From contig NZ_BAEG01000083.1 in assembly GCF_000238915.1 (NCBI RefSeq), forward strand, positions 124,001 through 188,000: DNA of 64,000 bases, given 5' to 3'. Below are positions 51,202 to 59,754 of this stretch, piece by piece. Position 1 is the first letter of the stretch. Each line of letters opens with the position of its first letter. Source of the stretch: Arthrobacter globiformis NBRC 12137. GTDB taxonomy: Bacteria; Actinomycetota; Actinomycetes; Actinomycetales; Micrococcaceae. The position numbers and the translations under genes are program-made. A model generated the notes under the pieces. It worked only from the letters and a program-made list of their open reading frames with translations, was not told the origin of the DNA and searched no databases.

Positions 51202-53115
51202 TCAGTATTCCGGAACGGCTTCCTCTGCCACTGCCGTGGCCTCGGCGAACTGGGTCCGGTACAGCTCGGCATAGCGGCCATCCGCGGCCAGCAGCTCGGT
51301 ATGGGTGCCGCGCTCCACAATTTGCCCGTCCTCCACCACAAGGATGGCGTCGGCCGCGCGGATCGTCGAGAGCCGGTGGGCAATAACGACGGCGGTGCGG
51401 CCTTCCAGCGCAGCGCCCAGCGCCGCCTGCACGGCGGCTTCGTTCGTGGAGTCCAGCGCGGCGGTCGCTTCGTCGAGGATGACCACGCGGGGCTGGGCGA
51501 TCAGCAGCCGGGCGATGGTGAGCCGCTGCCGTTCCCCGCCGGAGAGCCGGTAGCCGCGCTCCCCCACCACGGTTTCCAGGCCATCGGGAAGGGACCGGAT
51601 CATGGTTTCGAGCCGGGCCTGGCGCAGCACCGACCACATGTCCTCGTCGGTGGCCTCCGGGCGGGCCAGCCTGAGGTTGGAGGCGATGGTTTCGTGGAAC
51701 AGGTGCCCGTCCTGGGTGACCATGCCCAGCGTGGCTCGGATGGAGTCGAAGGTCAGGTCGCGCACGTCCAGGCCGGAGGCCGGGCCGGTGCCGCCGAGGC
51801 GCACGGCGCCGGAGTCGACGTCGTACAGCCGGGACAGCAACTGGGCCACGGTGGACTTGCCGGCGCCGGAGGAGCCCACCAGGGCGACGGTCTGCCCCGG
51901 TTCCACCCGGAAGCTGATACCGTGCAGCACCTCCTCGCCGCCGCGGGTGTCCAGCGTGGAGACCTCCTCCAGTGAGGCCAGCGAGACCTTGTCCGCCGAA
52001 GGGTAGGAGAACCGCACGTCGTCGAACTCCACTGCCACGGGCCCGGGCGGGACTGCCAGCGCGCCGGGCTTTTCCTGGATGAGGGGCTTGAGGTCCAGGA
52101 TTTCGAAGACCCGTTCAAAGCTGACCAGGGCGCTCATGATTTCCACGCGGGCGTTGGACAGCGCGGTGAGCGGCGCGTACAGCCGGGTAAGCAGCAGCGC
52201 CAACACCACGACGTCGCCCGGGGCGAGCTGACCGCCGATAGCCAGCCAGCCGCCCAGGCCGTAGACCAGGGCGAGGGCCAGGGCGGAGACGAGCGTCAGC
52301 GCCGTCACGAATGTGAACTGCAGCATGGCCGTCCGCACACCGATGTCCCGGACCCGGCCGGCACGCAGCGCGAACTCGCGGGATTCGTCGTCGGGCCGTC
52401 CGAAAAGCTTCACCAGGGTGGCACCGGGGGCGGAGAAGCGCTCCGTCATCTGGGTGCCCATGGCCGCGTTGTGCTCGGCTGCCTCGCGCCGCAGGTCCGC
52501 CAGCCGGGAGCCCATCCGCCGGGCGGGGATGAGGAAGATCGGCAGCAGGATCATGGCCAGCACGGTGACCAGCCATGAGGTATTGAGCATCACCACGAGG
52601 GTGAGGATGAGGGCCACCACGTTGCTGACCACTCCGGACAGGGTTCCGGCGAAGGCGGACTGCGCGCCGATGACGTCGTTGTTGAGGCGGCTGACCAGCG
52701 CGCCGGTGCGGGTCCGGGTGAAGAACGCGATGGGCATTCTCTGGACATGGTCGAACACCCTGGTGCGGAGATCCACGATGACGCCCTCGCCGATGGTGGA
52801 GGACAGCCAGCGGCTCACCATGCCCAGGGCTGCTTCGGCCACCGCCACGCCGGCGATCAGGGCCGCCAGCCGGATCACTTCGCCGGAATCGGCGCGGGCA
52901 ACGATCGTGTTGACCACCTGGCCGGCGAGCACCGGCGTGGCCACCGCCAGGAAGGCCATGGCGACGGACACGGCCACGAACGCGATCAGCCTGCCGCGGT
53001 GCGGCCGGGCAAAGCCGAGAACGCGCTTGAGGGTCTCCTTGGAGAACGGCCGGGAGCCGCTCTTGGCCCGGGTGATGTTGTAAAGCGAGCGCCAGGCTAC
53101 GCCGTCCATGCTCAT
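51202..53115 (-). CDS. Homodimer-type ABC exporter
   Basis: A 637-residue half-transporter with six helices (about 40-330) and an ATPase domain (about 365-620). Walker A is GSSGAGKST, the signature LSGGERQ and Walker B VVILDEATAALD, all canonical, so it can work as a homodimer. An insertion in the early ATPase domain (ASLEEVSTLDTRGGEE) is unusual. Its ATG overlaps the ABC-F stop by 4 nt. Coupling to a ribosome-protecting ABC-F protein suggests drug export, but the substrate is unknown. Confidence 0.9.
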   Translation of the reverse strand: MSMDGVAWRSLYNITRAKSGSRPFSKETLKRVLGFARPHRGRLIAFVAVSVAMAFLAVATPVLAGQVVNTIVARADSGEVIRLAALIAGVAVAEAALGMVSRWLSSTIGEGVIVDLRTRVFDHVQRMPIAFFTRTRTGALVSRLNNDVIGAQSAFAGTLSGVVSNVVALILTLVVMLNTSWLVTVLAMILLPIFLIPARRMGSRLADLRREAAEHNAAMGTQMTERFSAPGATLVKLFGRPDDESREFALRAGRVRDIGVRTAMLQFTFVTALTLVSALALALVYGLGGWLAIGGQLAPGDVVVLALLLTRLYAPLTALSNARVEIMSALVSFERVFEILDLKPLIQEKPGALAVPPGPVAVEFDDVRFSYPSADKVSLASLEEVSTLDTRGGEEVLHGISFRVEPGQTVALVGSSGAGKSTVAQLLSRLYDVDSGAVRLGGTGPASGLDVRDLTFDSIRATLGMVTQDGHLFHETIASNLRLARPEATDEDMWSVLRQARLETMIRSLPDGLETVVGERGYRLSGGERQRLTIARLLIAQPRVVILDEATAALDSTNEAAVQAALGAALEGRTAVVIAHRLSTIRAADAILVVEDGQIVERGTHTELLAADGRYAELYRTQFAEATAVAEEAVPEY

Positions 53116-54776
53116 CTGTTCTGCTCCATCTTGCCTGCCGCCAGTTCGGTGACGACGCCGTTGTCCACGTTCCAGCGCACGTCCAGGCGGACGTTTTCCA
53201 GCAGCCGCCGGTCGTGGGTGACCAGCAGCAGGGCGCCGTCGTAGCTTTCCAATGCTTCTTCCAGTTGCTCGATGGCCGGGAGGTCCAGGTGGTTGGTGGG
53301 CTCGTCCAGGACCAGCAGGTTCACTCCCCGGGCCTGCAGCAGGGCCAGTGCGGCGCGGGTCCGCTCCCCCGGCGACAGCGAGTCCACCGTGCGCGCGGTG
53401 TGGTCGGCCTTGAGGCCGAACTTCGCCAGCAGCGTGCGGACCTCGGCGGACGTGTATTCCGTCAGGACTGCTTCGACGGCGTCAGCAAGCAACAGGTGCC
53501 CGGCCAGCAGCCCGCGGGCCTGGTCGATCTCGCCGACGGCCACGGACACACCGCGGGAAGCGTCGCCGGAGTCCGGTTCCAGTGCCCCCAGCAGCAGCCG
53601 GAGCAGCGTCGACTTGCCGGCCCCGTTCGGCCCGGTGATGCCGATCCGCTCGCCGGCGTTCAGCTGCAGGTTCACCGGGCCCAGGGTGAAGCTGCCCTGC
53701 CGGACCACGGCATCGCGCAGCGTTGCCACCACAGAACTGGACCGCGGCGCCTGGCCGATAGTGAACTGCAGCTGCCACTCCTTGCGCGGTTCTTCCACCA
53801 CGTCCAGGCGGGCGATGCGCGATTCCATCTGCCGGACCTTCTGGGCCTGCTTCTCGGACGATTCGGTGCTGGCCGCGCGGCGGATCTTGTCGTTGTCGGG
53901 GCTTTTCCGCATCGCGTTCCGGACGCCCTGTGAGCTCCATTCCCGCTGGGTCCTGGCCCGGGACACCAGATCGGCCTTGGTCGCGGCGAATTCCTCGTAC
54001 CGTTCGCGGGCGTGCCGGCGCGCGACGGCCCGTTCCTCCAGGAAGGCCTCATAACCGCCGTCGTACACGGCCACCGAGTTCTGGGCGAGGTCCAGTTCCA
54101 CGATGGAGGTCACGCAGCGGGCGAGGAACTCGCGGTCGTGGGAGACCAGCACCACGCCGCCGCGAAGGCCCTGCACGAACGCTTCCAGCTTGGTCAGGCC
54201 GTCCAGGTCCAGATCGTTGGTGGGCTCGTCCAGGAGCACGACGTCGAAGCGGCTCAGCAGCAGGGCGGCGAGCGCCACGCGCGCAGCCTGGCCGCCGGAC
54301 AGCCCGGTCATTTCGGCGTCGGGACCGACGTCCAGGCCAAGGTCCGCGAGGACGGGGGCTATCCGTTCGTCCAGGTCCGCGGCACCTGAGGCCATCCACC
54401 GGTCAAAGGCCACCGAGTAGGCGTCGTCGGATCCGGGGGCTCCCGACCCCAGGGCCTCGGCCGTGGACTCCATCTCAGCGGTGGCTTGGGCGCAGCCGGT
54501 GCGGCGGGCGATGTAGGCGGCGACCGTTTCGCCGGCCTTGCGTTCGTGTTCCTGTGGGAGCCAGCCCACGAAGGCGTCGGCCGGCGCGAGGCTGACGGTG
54601 CCGTCCTGCGCCTGGTCCACGCCGGCAAGGAGCCGCAGCAGCGTGGACTTGCCGGCACCGTTGGCGCCGACCACGCCCACAACGTCCCCGGGAGCCACTG
54701 TGAGGGACAGCCCGGAGAAGAGGGTGCGGTGATCATGACCGCCCGAAAGGTCCTTCGCAACAAGGGTTGCAGTCAT
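53112..54776 (-). CDS. ABC-F family ATPase (possible ribosome protection)
   Basis: A 554-residue soluble protein with two ABC domains and no membrane helices. Domain 1 has GANGAGKST (about 37-45), LSGGQAAR and LLDEPTNDLDL; domain 2 has GPNGAGKST, LSPGERTR and VLDEPTNHLDL. The linker (about 235-310) is charged and helical, as in ABC-F proteins that reach the ribosomal E/P site. Some give resistance to ribosome-targeting drugs, others aid translation (EttA/Uup). The ATG is preceded by GAGAGG at 8 nt. Structured leader upstream; coupled to the exporter. Confidence 0.88.
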   Translation of the reverse strand: MTATLVAKDLSGGHDHRTLFSGLSLTVAPGDVVGVVGANGAGKSTLLRLLAGVDQAQDGTVSLAPADAFVGWLPQEHERKAGETVAAYIARRTGCAQATAEMESTAEALGSGAPGSDDAYSVAFDRWMASGAADLDERIAPVLADLGLDVGPDAEMTGLSGGQAARVALAALLLSRFDVVLLDEPTNDLDLDGLTKLEAFVQGLRGGVVLVSHDREFLARCVTSIVELDLAQNSVAVYDGGYEAFLEERAVARRHARERYEEFAATKADLVSRARTQREWSSQGVRNAMRKSPDNDKIRRAASTESSEKQAQKVRQMESRIARLDVVEEPRKEWQLQFTIGQAPRSSSVVATLRDAVVRQGSFTLGPVNLQLNAGERIGITGPNGAGKSTLLRLLLGALEPDSGDASRGVSVAVGEIDQARGLLAGHLLLADAVEAVLTEYTSAEVRTLLAKFGLKADHTARTVDSLSPGERTRAALALLQARGVNLLVLDEPTNHLDLPAIEQLEEALESYDGALLLVTHDRRLLENVRLDVRWNVDNGVVTELAAGKMEQNR

Positions 54777-54779
54777 CAA

Positions 54780-54914
54780 TCCATCCTCTCACCGCTGCCC
54801 GTTTTTACCCGAAAATTCAGGCGGGCATGAAAGAACCCGCTGGTCCGGACTTGGGGGGTGTACGGACCAGCGGGTTCGACCATCTAGCATAGTTGAAGCG
54901 GCGCGCTACGTAAA
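54780..54914 (-). promoter_or_regulatory. Promoter and structured leader of the ABC-F/exporter operon
   Basis: On the minus strand TTTACG (54909-54914), 17 bp, TATGCT (54886-54891) make a good promoter. The transcript would start near 54879 and almost at once form a perfect 15-bp hairpin (arms 54863-54877 and 54833-54847) followed by TTCTTTC. A three-codon open frame ATG CCC GCC TGA begins at 54827. This layout looks like an attenuator, but the T-run is weak. Confidence 0.5.
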
Positions 54915-54972
54915 ATCGAGGCCGGCGGGCCGCGTCTCCGCACCACCCCCGCCCGTCAGCAGAGAGCGTTCC

Positions 54973-55722
54973 ATGCCCCTATCCGCCAAGGCCTTCCAGC
55001 GCTGGCTGCACGGCGTCGCGCCGGACGCCAGCGTTGCTGATGTGGCCAGGGCGTCCGGGGTCAAGCGCACCACCCTGGCCCAGCAGCTGGTCCGCGGCAA
55101 AGTGTCCGAGGCAACCGTTGTGGGGATCAGCCGGGCCTTCAATATCAACCCGGTGGCAGCGCTGGGCTAGTTTGAGCCTTATCAGGATCTGGGACAACCG
55201 CCGGTCCCGCCGACACTGCAGGAACTGGTCAGCCAGATCGCCACGGCGGACCTGCTGCACGCCATCATTGCCCGCACCGAGATCATTGCCCGGACCGATC
55301 CGGACACCGGCACAGGCACTGGTCCGCCCGAACTTAGCCCGCCGCCGCACGCCACCTCCGTGAAGAACTGGGTGGACGCCATCGACGACGGCGAACTCCG
55401 CCACCGGGTCTCCGCCGCCACCGGCGTCGCCCCGCAAAACTACTCCGCCCAGCTGACCGCCAACCGGCTCGCCCCGGAACTGGCCGTCGCCACCTCCCGG
55501 GCCGCCGGCGTCGGACTCGCAGGCGGACTCGTCGCCGCCGGGCTGGTGACCGAAGCCGAGGCCGGCTGGCCGCCCGGCGCACGGCAGGCGGCCCTCGACC
55601 TGCTGACCGACGGCGAACTGGCCGTTCTGGCCGGCGAGCGCCTCCACGCGCTCGGCAAGGCCCTGCGCCGGCAGGAACACGACCAACGACAAACCGAAAC
55701 GATCTGGGAGAACCTCGGATGA
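54973..55722 (+). pseudogene. Two-HTH protein, copy 1, interrupted by an in-frame TAG
   Basis: Same frame throughout, 249 codons. The first 65 residues (MPLSAKAFQRWLHGVAPDAS to NPVAALG) form an HTH (ASGVKRTTLAQQLVRGKV), then TAG at 55168-55170, then the rest (starting FEPYQDLGQPPVPPTLQELV, ending TIWENLG) continues without a frameshift. The intact paralogue at 56489 has ACG (Thr) at that codon. The C-terminal half carries a second HTH-like repeat. Its end overlaps the membrane protein gene by 4 nt. It is either a pseudogene, two separate polypeptides (restart at GTG 55360), or a readthrough case. Confidence 0.7.
55351..55517 (+). repeat. 167-bp tract identical to 56849-57015
   Basis: Base-by-base comparison shows complete identity with the second copy over this tract, covering the second HTH-like repeat, while flanking coding sequence differs at many sites. 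The offset is 1498 bp. Confidence 0.9.
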
Positions 55723-56453
55723 TTGAAATCCTGCAATGGACCACCCTGATCGCGTCCGGCGCCGCCGCGCTGAGCCGGATCCCGAACCTGGTCCGCCGGA
55801 AAAACAGGTCCATCTTCTATGCCCTGGCGCTCCTGACGCTGGCCATCCTGCTGAGCATCCGCGGTCCCTACCTGGCGATCGATACCCTGTTGGGCGGCAC
55901 AAACGTGGCCAACCTCCTGCTGCGTTTCATCATCTTCGGGGCCATCTTCTTCCTTGCCCTGCGGATTGCGGCCGGGTTTGGGGACAGCCGTGGCGTCCAG
56001 CTGATCCGGGGCCGCGCCGGCATGCTTGCCCTGGGACTGATTTCTGCCGTGCTGGTGGTGTGCTTCGTCCTGATGGACACGTCGGGCTCATCGGCGGGGC
56101 TCGTGGACGTGGCAGCCAAGAGTCAGCAGAACGCCCTCCTCGTCGAGTACTACGGCGCCGCGGGCCGGGCCTACCCGGCTTACGTGTGCCTGGCGATCCT
56201 GCCGGGGATGCTGCGGGCCGTCAGGAGCCCGCTGCCCGCCATGCTCCGGATGAGCGCGGCGCTTCTGGCGGTGGGCAGCATCGCGATCCCCCTTTCGTTG
56301 CTGTTCCCTCTCGTGCCGCCCGGGCTGGGATTCCTGCGCTTTGTTGTCAATTACACAGCCATCCTGTGCTTTGTGGCAGGCCTGGCACTCATCTGGGTAG
56401 CCAGCGGCCGGGCCGGTCGGAAGCACGGGCGTGTGTCCGCCCAACGCCGTTAG
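55719..56453 (+). CDS. Seven-helix membrane protein, copy 1
   Basis: A 244-residue protein with seven hydrophobic segments (about 4-22, 31-54, 63-86, 99-121, 150-168, 173-199, 204-227). It starts MIEILQWTTLIASGAAALSR and is overlapped by the upstream two-HTH frame (ATGA). It resembles, with low identity, the copy-2 membrane protein: RIPNL/RIPST, LSIRGPYLAIDTLLGG/LSIEQFYVAIDGALGG, NVANLLLRFIIF/NIAHVLLRLIVF. Topology is like small polytopic proteins encoded beside XRE-type regulators in actinobacteria. No function known. Confidence 0.75.
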   Translation: MIEILQWTTLIASGAAALSRIPNLVRRKNRSIFYALALLTLAILLSIRGPYLAIDTLLGGTNVANLLLRFIIFGAIFFLALRIAAGFGDSRGVQLIRGRAGMLALGLISAVLVVCFVLMDTSGSSAGLVDVAAKSQQNALLVEYYGAAGRAYPAYVCLAILPGMLRAVRSPLPAMLRMSAALLAVGSIAIPLSLLFPLVPPGLGFLRFVVNYTAILCFVAGLALIWVASGRAGRKHGRVSAQRR

Positions 56454-56488
56454 TATGGGTCAAACATTCGTTCAGCAGAGAGCGTTTC

Positions 56489-57220
56489 ATGCCCCTCCCC
56501 GCCAAAGCATTCCAGCGCTGGCTTAGTGGCGTAGCACCGGATACCAGTACGGCCGATATTTGCAGGGTCTCGGGAGTCAAGCGCACCACCCTCGCCCAGC
56601 AGATGGTGAGGGGGAAGGTTGCCGAGACCACAGTCGTGAGCATCAGCCGGGCCTACAACATCAATCCGGTTGCCGCGCTGGCCACGTTCGACACGTACAG
56701 CGGCCTCGCCAGTTCTTCCCTCCCGCCCACCGAGAAGGAACTGGTCAGCCAAATCGCCACCGTCGATTTGCTGCGGGCGGTCATTGTCCGCACCGCGCCC
56801 GAAGGTTCCACCGGCCCGGGCCAGCCTGGACTCAGTCCGACTCCGCATGCCACCTCCGTGAAGAACTGGGTGGACGCCATCGACGACGGCGAACTCCGCC
56901 ACCGGGTCTCCGCCGCCACCGGCGTCGCCCCGCAAAACTACTCCGCCCAGCTGACCGCCAACCGGCTCGCCCCGGAACTGGCCGTCGCCACCTCCCGGGC
57001 CGCCGGCGTCGGACTGGCCAGCGGACTCGTGGCCACCGGACTGGTCACCGAAACCGAAGCCGGCTGGCCACCCGGCGCCCGGCAAGCGGCCCTCGACCGG
57101 CTCAGCGACGGCGACCTCACCGCCTTGGCCGGCGAGCGCCTCCAGGCGATGGGCAGGACCCTGCGGCGGCAGGAACAGGACCAGGAGCAGACCGAACGAA
57201 TCTGGGAGAACCTGGTGTGA
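56489..57220 (+). CDS. Two-HTH-repeat protein, copy 2 (intact)
   Basis: A 243-residue soluble protein. Residues about 20-65 form an HTH (RVSGVKRTTLAQQMVRGKVA, then SRAYNINPVAAL). Residues about 135-180 repeat the pattern (SAATGVAPQNYSAQLTANRL, then SRAAGVGLASGL), so the protein seems to be built from two HTH-like units joined by a Pro/Gly-rich linker, with a helical tail (LRRQEQDQEQTERIWENLV). A leader CAGCAGAGAGCGTTTC is shared with copy 1. Its stop overlaps the next GTG. Likely DNA-binding; target unknown. Confidence 0.75.
   Translation: MPLPAKAFQRWLSGVAPDTSTADICRVSGVKRTTLAQQMVRGKVAETTVVSISRAYNINPVAALATFDTYSGLASSSLPPTEKELVSQIATVDLLRAVIVRTAPEGSTGPGQPGLSPTPHATSVKNWVDAIDDGELRHRVSAATGVAPQNYSAQLTANRLAPELAVATSRAAGVGLASGLVATGLVTETEAGWPPGARQAALDRLSDGDLTALAGERLQAMGRTLRRQEQDQEQTERIWENLV
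56849..57015 (+). repeat. 167-bp tract identical to 55351-55517
   Basis: Second member of the perfectly conserved pair; see the first. It ends where copy 1 has CTCGCAGGC and copy 2 CTGGCCAGC. Confidence 0.9.
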
Positions 57221-57954
57221 GCGAGATTCTCCCGTGGATAACACTGGTGGTTTGCGCCGCTGCCGCCCTGGCCCGGATTCCGAGCACCATGCGTGGAGTC
57301 AATCCGGCCCTGTTCTTCATTTTCCTGCTGGCGACGGCCGCCGCGGTCCTGAGCATCGAACAGTTCTATGTGGCCATCGACGGGGCCCTGGGCGGGCTGA
57401 ACATTGCCCACGTCCTGCTGCGCCTGATTGTCTTCGCCACGATCTACCTCATCGCAGTCCGCGTCACCAAGGGGTTTGGTGCCCCCGATGCCCACCGCAT
57501 GATCGCCGGCCCTCCCGGTCTGGCTGTGCTCGCGATTTTCTCCGTGGCCCTGGTCGCGGTCTTCCTCATGATGGCCCCCGCCGCGTCGTCGGTCCGCTTC
57601 CAGGACGCCGGGGCGGCAAGCCCGCGGAATGAGGCCCTGCTGCCCTTTTACTGGGCCGCGGCCCGGGGCTACCTGGCGTATGTCTCCCTCGCACTGCTGC
57701 CCGCCCTGCTCCGCAGCGTCAAGGAACGCCTGCCCCTGCTGGTCAGGACCGGGGCTGCCCTGATGGCGGCCGGAGCAGCTGCCACCGTCGCCGGTCTCTG
57801 CCTTGAGTTTTCGCCCGCGCAACTGCTCCCCATAGCGCCGGCGGTGAACAACGGGGCGGTGGTTTTCTACACATCCGGCCTCGTCATGGTCTGGCTGGCA
57901 CGGGTAAAAGCCGCCCAACGCAGGAGTCACGGAACGTCATCTACCGAAAGGTAG
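57217..57954 (+). CDS. Seven-helix membrane protein, copy 2
   Basis: A 245-residue protein with seven hydrophobic segments, starting MSEILPWITLVVCAAAALAR. The GTG start overlaps the stop of the two-HTH gene (GTGA). It is a diverged paralogue of the protein at 55719, keeping RIPS, YVAIDGALGGLN, LLRLIVF and the helix order, with LSIEQFYVAID in place of LSIRGPYLAID. No catalytic motif. Strict pairing with the HTH gene suggests the two proteins work together, perhaps as a membrane-tethered sensor pair (inference). Confidence 0.75.
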   Translation: MSEILPWITLVVCAAAALARIPSTMRGVNPALFFIFLLATAAAVLSIEQFYVAIDGALGGLNIAHVLLRLIVFATIYLIAVRVTKGFGAPDAHRMIAGPPGLAVLAIFSVALVAVFLMMAPAASSVRFQDAGAASPRNEALLPFYWAAARGYLAYVSLALLPALLRSVKERLPLLVRTGAALMAAGAAATVAGLCLEFSPAQLLPIAPAVNNGAVVFYTSGLVMVWLARVKAAQRRSHGTSSTER

Positions 57955-58064
57955 CAAACCGGGATTCACAAAATCATTAGACCGTGAGAGAATCATGAAT
58001 GTGTGAAAGCAGTTGCTGCCTGGCTCACAAGCTGTGGCGCCTGCCGGATCGCACATTGGGGGGA

Positions 58065-58108
58065 TGAGTGGTGGCGGCCGTTGGGGACCGCCCCCACTCA
58101 GCCTTTTT
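58065..58108 (+). terminator. Terminator of the duplicated HTH/membrane unit
   Basis: TGAGTGGTGGCGG (58065-58077) pairs with CCGCCCCCACTCA (58088-58100) with one mismatch, followed by GCC and five Ts. The 57955-58266 gap holds this terminator and two CCCGTATGA repeats (58137-58160), with TATGAT at 58154 as a possible -10 for the next operon; no gene is seen. Confidence 0.75.
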
Positions 58109-58266
58109 AAAGACCCTCCCCAGCGGATCCTCCGGCCCCGTATGACACCCCCGTATGATGGCGAAATAAAACGTCTTTTCAAATGCGTTGCAGGCAGTAG
58201 CGTCGCAGGTGGATCCGCCCGCCGCTCCCGCACCGCCGCCGCCGCCTGAAGAAGAAGGTATTCGCC

Positions 58267-59088
58267 ATGAACCGTGTCCCCTCCCGCCGCTCCGCCCTTG
58301 CTGCCACCCTCGCCGGACTGGCCCTGGCTCTGACGGCCTGCGGTGGCGGCGGTTCCCAGACACCGGCCGCCAGCAGTTCCGACACCTCGCTCAGCGACGT
58401 GAAGTCCAAAGGCGAAATCGTCGTCGCCACCGAGGGCACGTACAAGCCCTTCTCCTTCCACGCCGAAGGAGCCGGCGACCTGACGGGCTACGACGTGGAA
58501 ATCGCCCGGGCAGTTGCCGAGAAACTGGGCGTGAAGGCCACCTTCCAGGAGACCCAGTTCGACGGCATCTTCGCCGGCCTCGACGCCAAGCGCTTCGACA
58601 CCATCGCGAACCAGATCTCCATCAACGACGAACGCAAGGCCAAGTACGACTTCTCCAAGCCGTACACCGTCTCCACGGGCGTGATCGTGACGAAGGCGGA
58701 CAACAACAGCATTACGGGCTTTGACAGCCTCAAGGGCAAGACCACAGCGCAGTCGCTCACCAGCAACTTCTACAAGATGGCCGTCGATGCCGGCGCCAAC
58801 GTCCAGTCCGTGGAGGGCTGGGCCCAGGGTGTGGCGCTGGTTCGGCAGGGACGCGTGGACGCTATCGTCAACGACAAGCTCACCTACCTCGACTACGCCA
58901 AGACAAACCCGGACGCCGGGCTGAAGATTGCTGCCGAAACCACGGAGAAGTCCGAAAGCGCCTTTGTGTTCCGCAAGGGTTCCACGGAGCTCACCAAAGC
59001 GGTGGACAAGGCGCTGGACGACCTCCGCACCGACGGGACGCTGGCCAAGATCTCAGAAAAGTACTTCGGCACGGACGTCACCAAGTAG
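58267..59088 (+). CDS. Amino acid ABC transporter substrate-binding lipoprotein
   Basis: A 273-residue SBP of the polar amino acid (type 3) family. Signal peptide with lipobox LTAC (about 22-25), then GGGGSQTPAA. EIVVATEGTYKPFSFHAEGA and DLTGYDVEIARAVAEKLGVK are family motifs, and QISINDERKAKYDFSKPYTV is the mid-domain hinge. It resembles cystine/glutamine-binding proteins; the ligand is not settled. AGAAGG is 8 nt before the ATG. First gene of a three-gene importer operon. Confidence 0.92.
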   Translation: MNRVPSRRSALAATLAGLALALTACGGGGSQTPAASSSDTSLSDVKSKGEIVVATEGTYKPFSFHAEGAGDLTGYDVEIARAVAEKLGVKATFQETQFDGIFAGLDAKRFDTIANQISINDERKAKYDFSKPYTVSTGVIVTKADNNSITGFDSLKGKTTAQSLTSNFYKMAVDAGANVQSVEGWAQGVALVRQGRVDAIVNDKLTYLDYAKTNPDAGLKIAAETTEKSESAFVFRKGSTELTKAVDKALDDLRTDGTLAKISEKYFGTDVTK

Positions 59089-59754
59089 ATGCCGTTGAAC
59101 TGGGATCTCATCTGGAGCTCCTTCGGCCCTATTGTCACGGGTGCCATCACCGGCACCATCCCGCTGACGCTGGCGTCGTTCGTGATCGGCCTTGCCCTGG
59201 CCCTGCTGGTGGCGCTGATGCGGCTGAGCCGGAACGCCGTGGTGTCCGGCGTGGCGCGGTTCTACGTTTCGGTGATCCGCGGCACGCCGCTGCTGGTGCA
59301 GCTGTTTGTGATCTTCTACGGCCTGCCCAGCCTGGGCGTGAAGCTTGATCCCTGGCCCAGCGCCATCATCGCCTTTTCGCTCAACGTTGGCGGTTATGCC
59401 GCCGAGGTCATCCGCGCCGCAATCCTCTCGGTGCCCAAGGGGCAGTGGGAAGCCGGCCACACCATCGGCATGTCCCGTGGCCAGTCGCTGCGCCGCATCA
59501 TCCTGCCACAGGCTGCGAGGGTATCTGTGCCGCCGCTCTCCAACACCTTCATTTCGCTGGTCAAGGACACGTCCCTGGCCTCGCTGATCCTGGTCACGGA
59601 GCTCTTCCGCAACGCCCAGCAGATCGCGGCCTTCAGCCAGGAGTTCATGGCGCTCTACCTCGAGGCTGCCCTGGTTTACTGGGTGATCTGCCTGGCGCTC
59701 TCCTCCGGGCAGTCCGTCCTTGAAAGGAGATTGGACCGCTATGTCGCCCACTGA
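59089..59754 (+). CDS. Polar amino acid ABC transporter permease
   Basis: A 221-residue His/Glu/Gln/Arg-type permease with five membrane helices. FVIGLALALLVALMRLSRN and YVSVIRGTPLLVQLFVIFYG are the N-terminal family motifs; GYAAEVIRAAILSVPKGQWE with AGHTIGMSRGQSLRRIILPQ is the EAA loop that contacts the ATPase. ATG follows directly after the SBP stop, so the operon is tight. It probably forms a homodimer since only one permease gene is present. Confidence 0.94.
   Translation: MPLNWDLIWSSFGPIVTGAITGTIPLTLASFVIGLALALLVALMRLSRNAVVSGVARFYVSVIRGTPLLVQLFVIFYGLPSLGVKLDPWPSAIIAFSLNVGGYAAEVIRAAILSVPKGQWEAGHTIGMSRGQSLRRIILPQAARVSVPPLSNTFISLVKDTSLASLILVTELFRNAQQIAAFSQEFMALYLEAALVYWVICLALSSGQSVLERRLDRYVAH

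Noticed and set aside
55168..55170. TAG as pyrrolysine or other recoding
   Set aside because: No sign of recoding machinery or of a downstream element, and the paralogue has a plain Thr codon; nonsense mutation is simpler.
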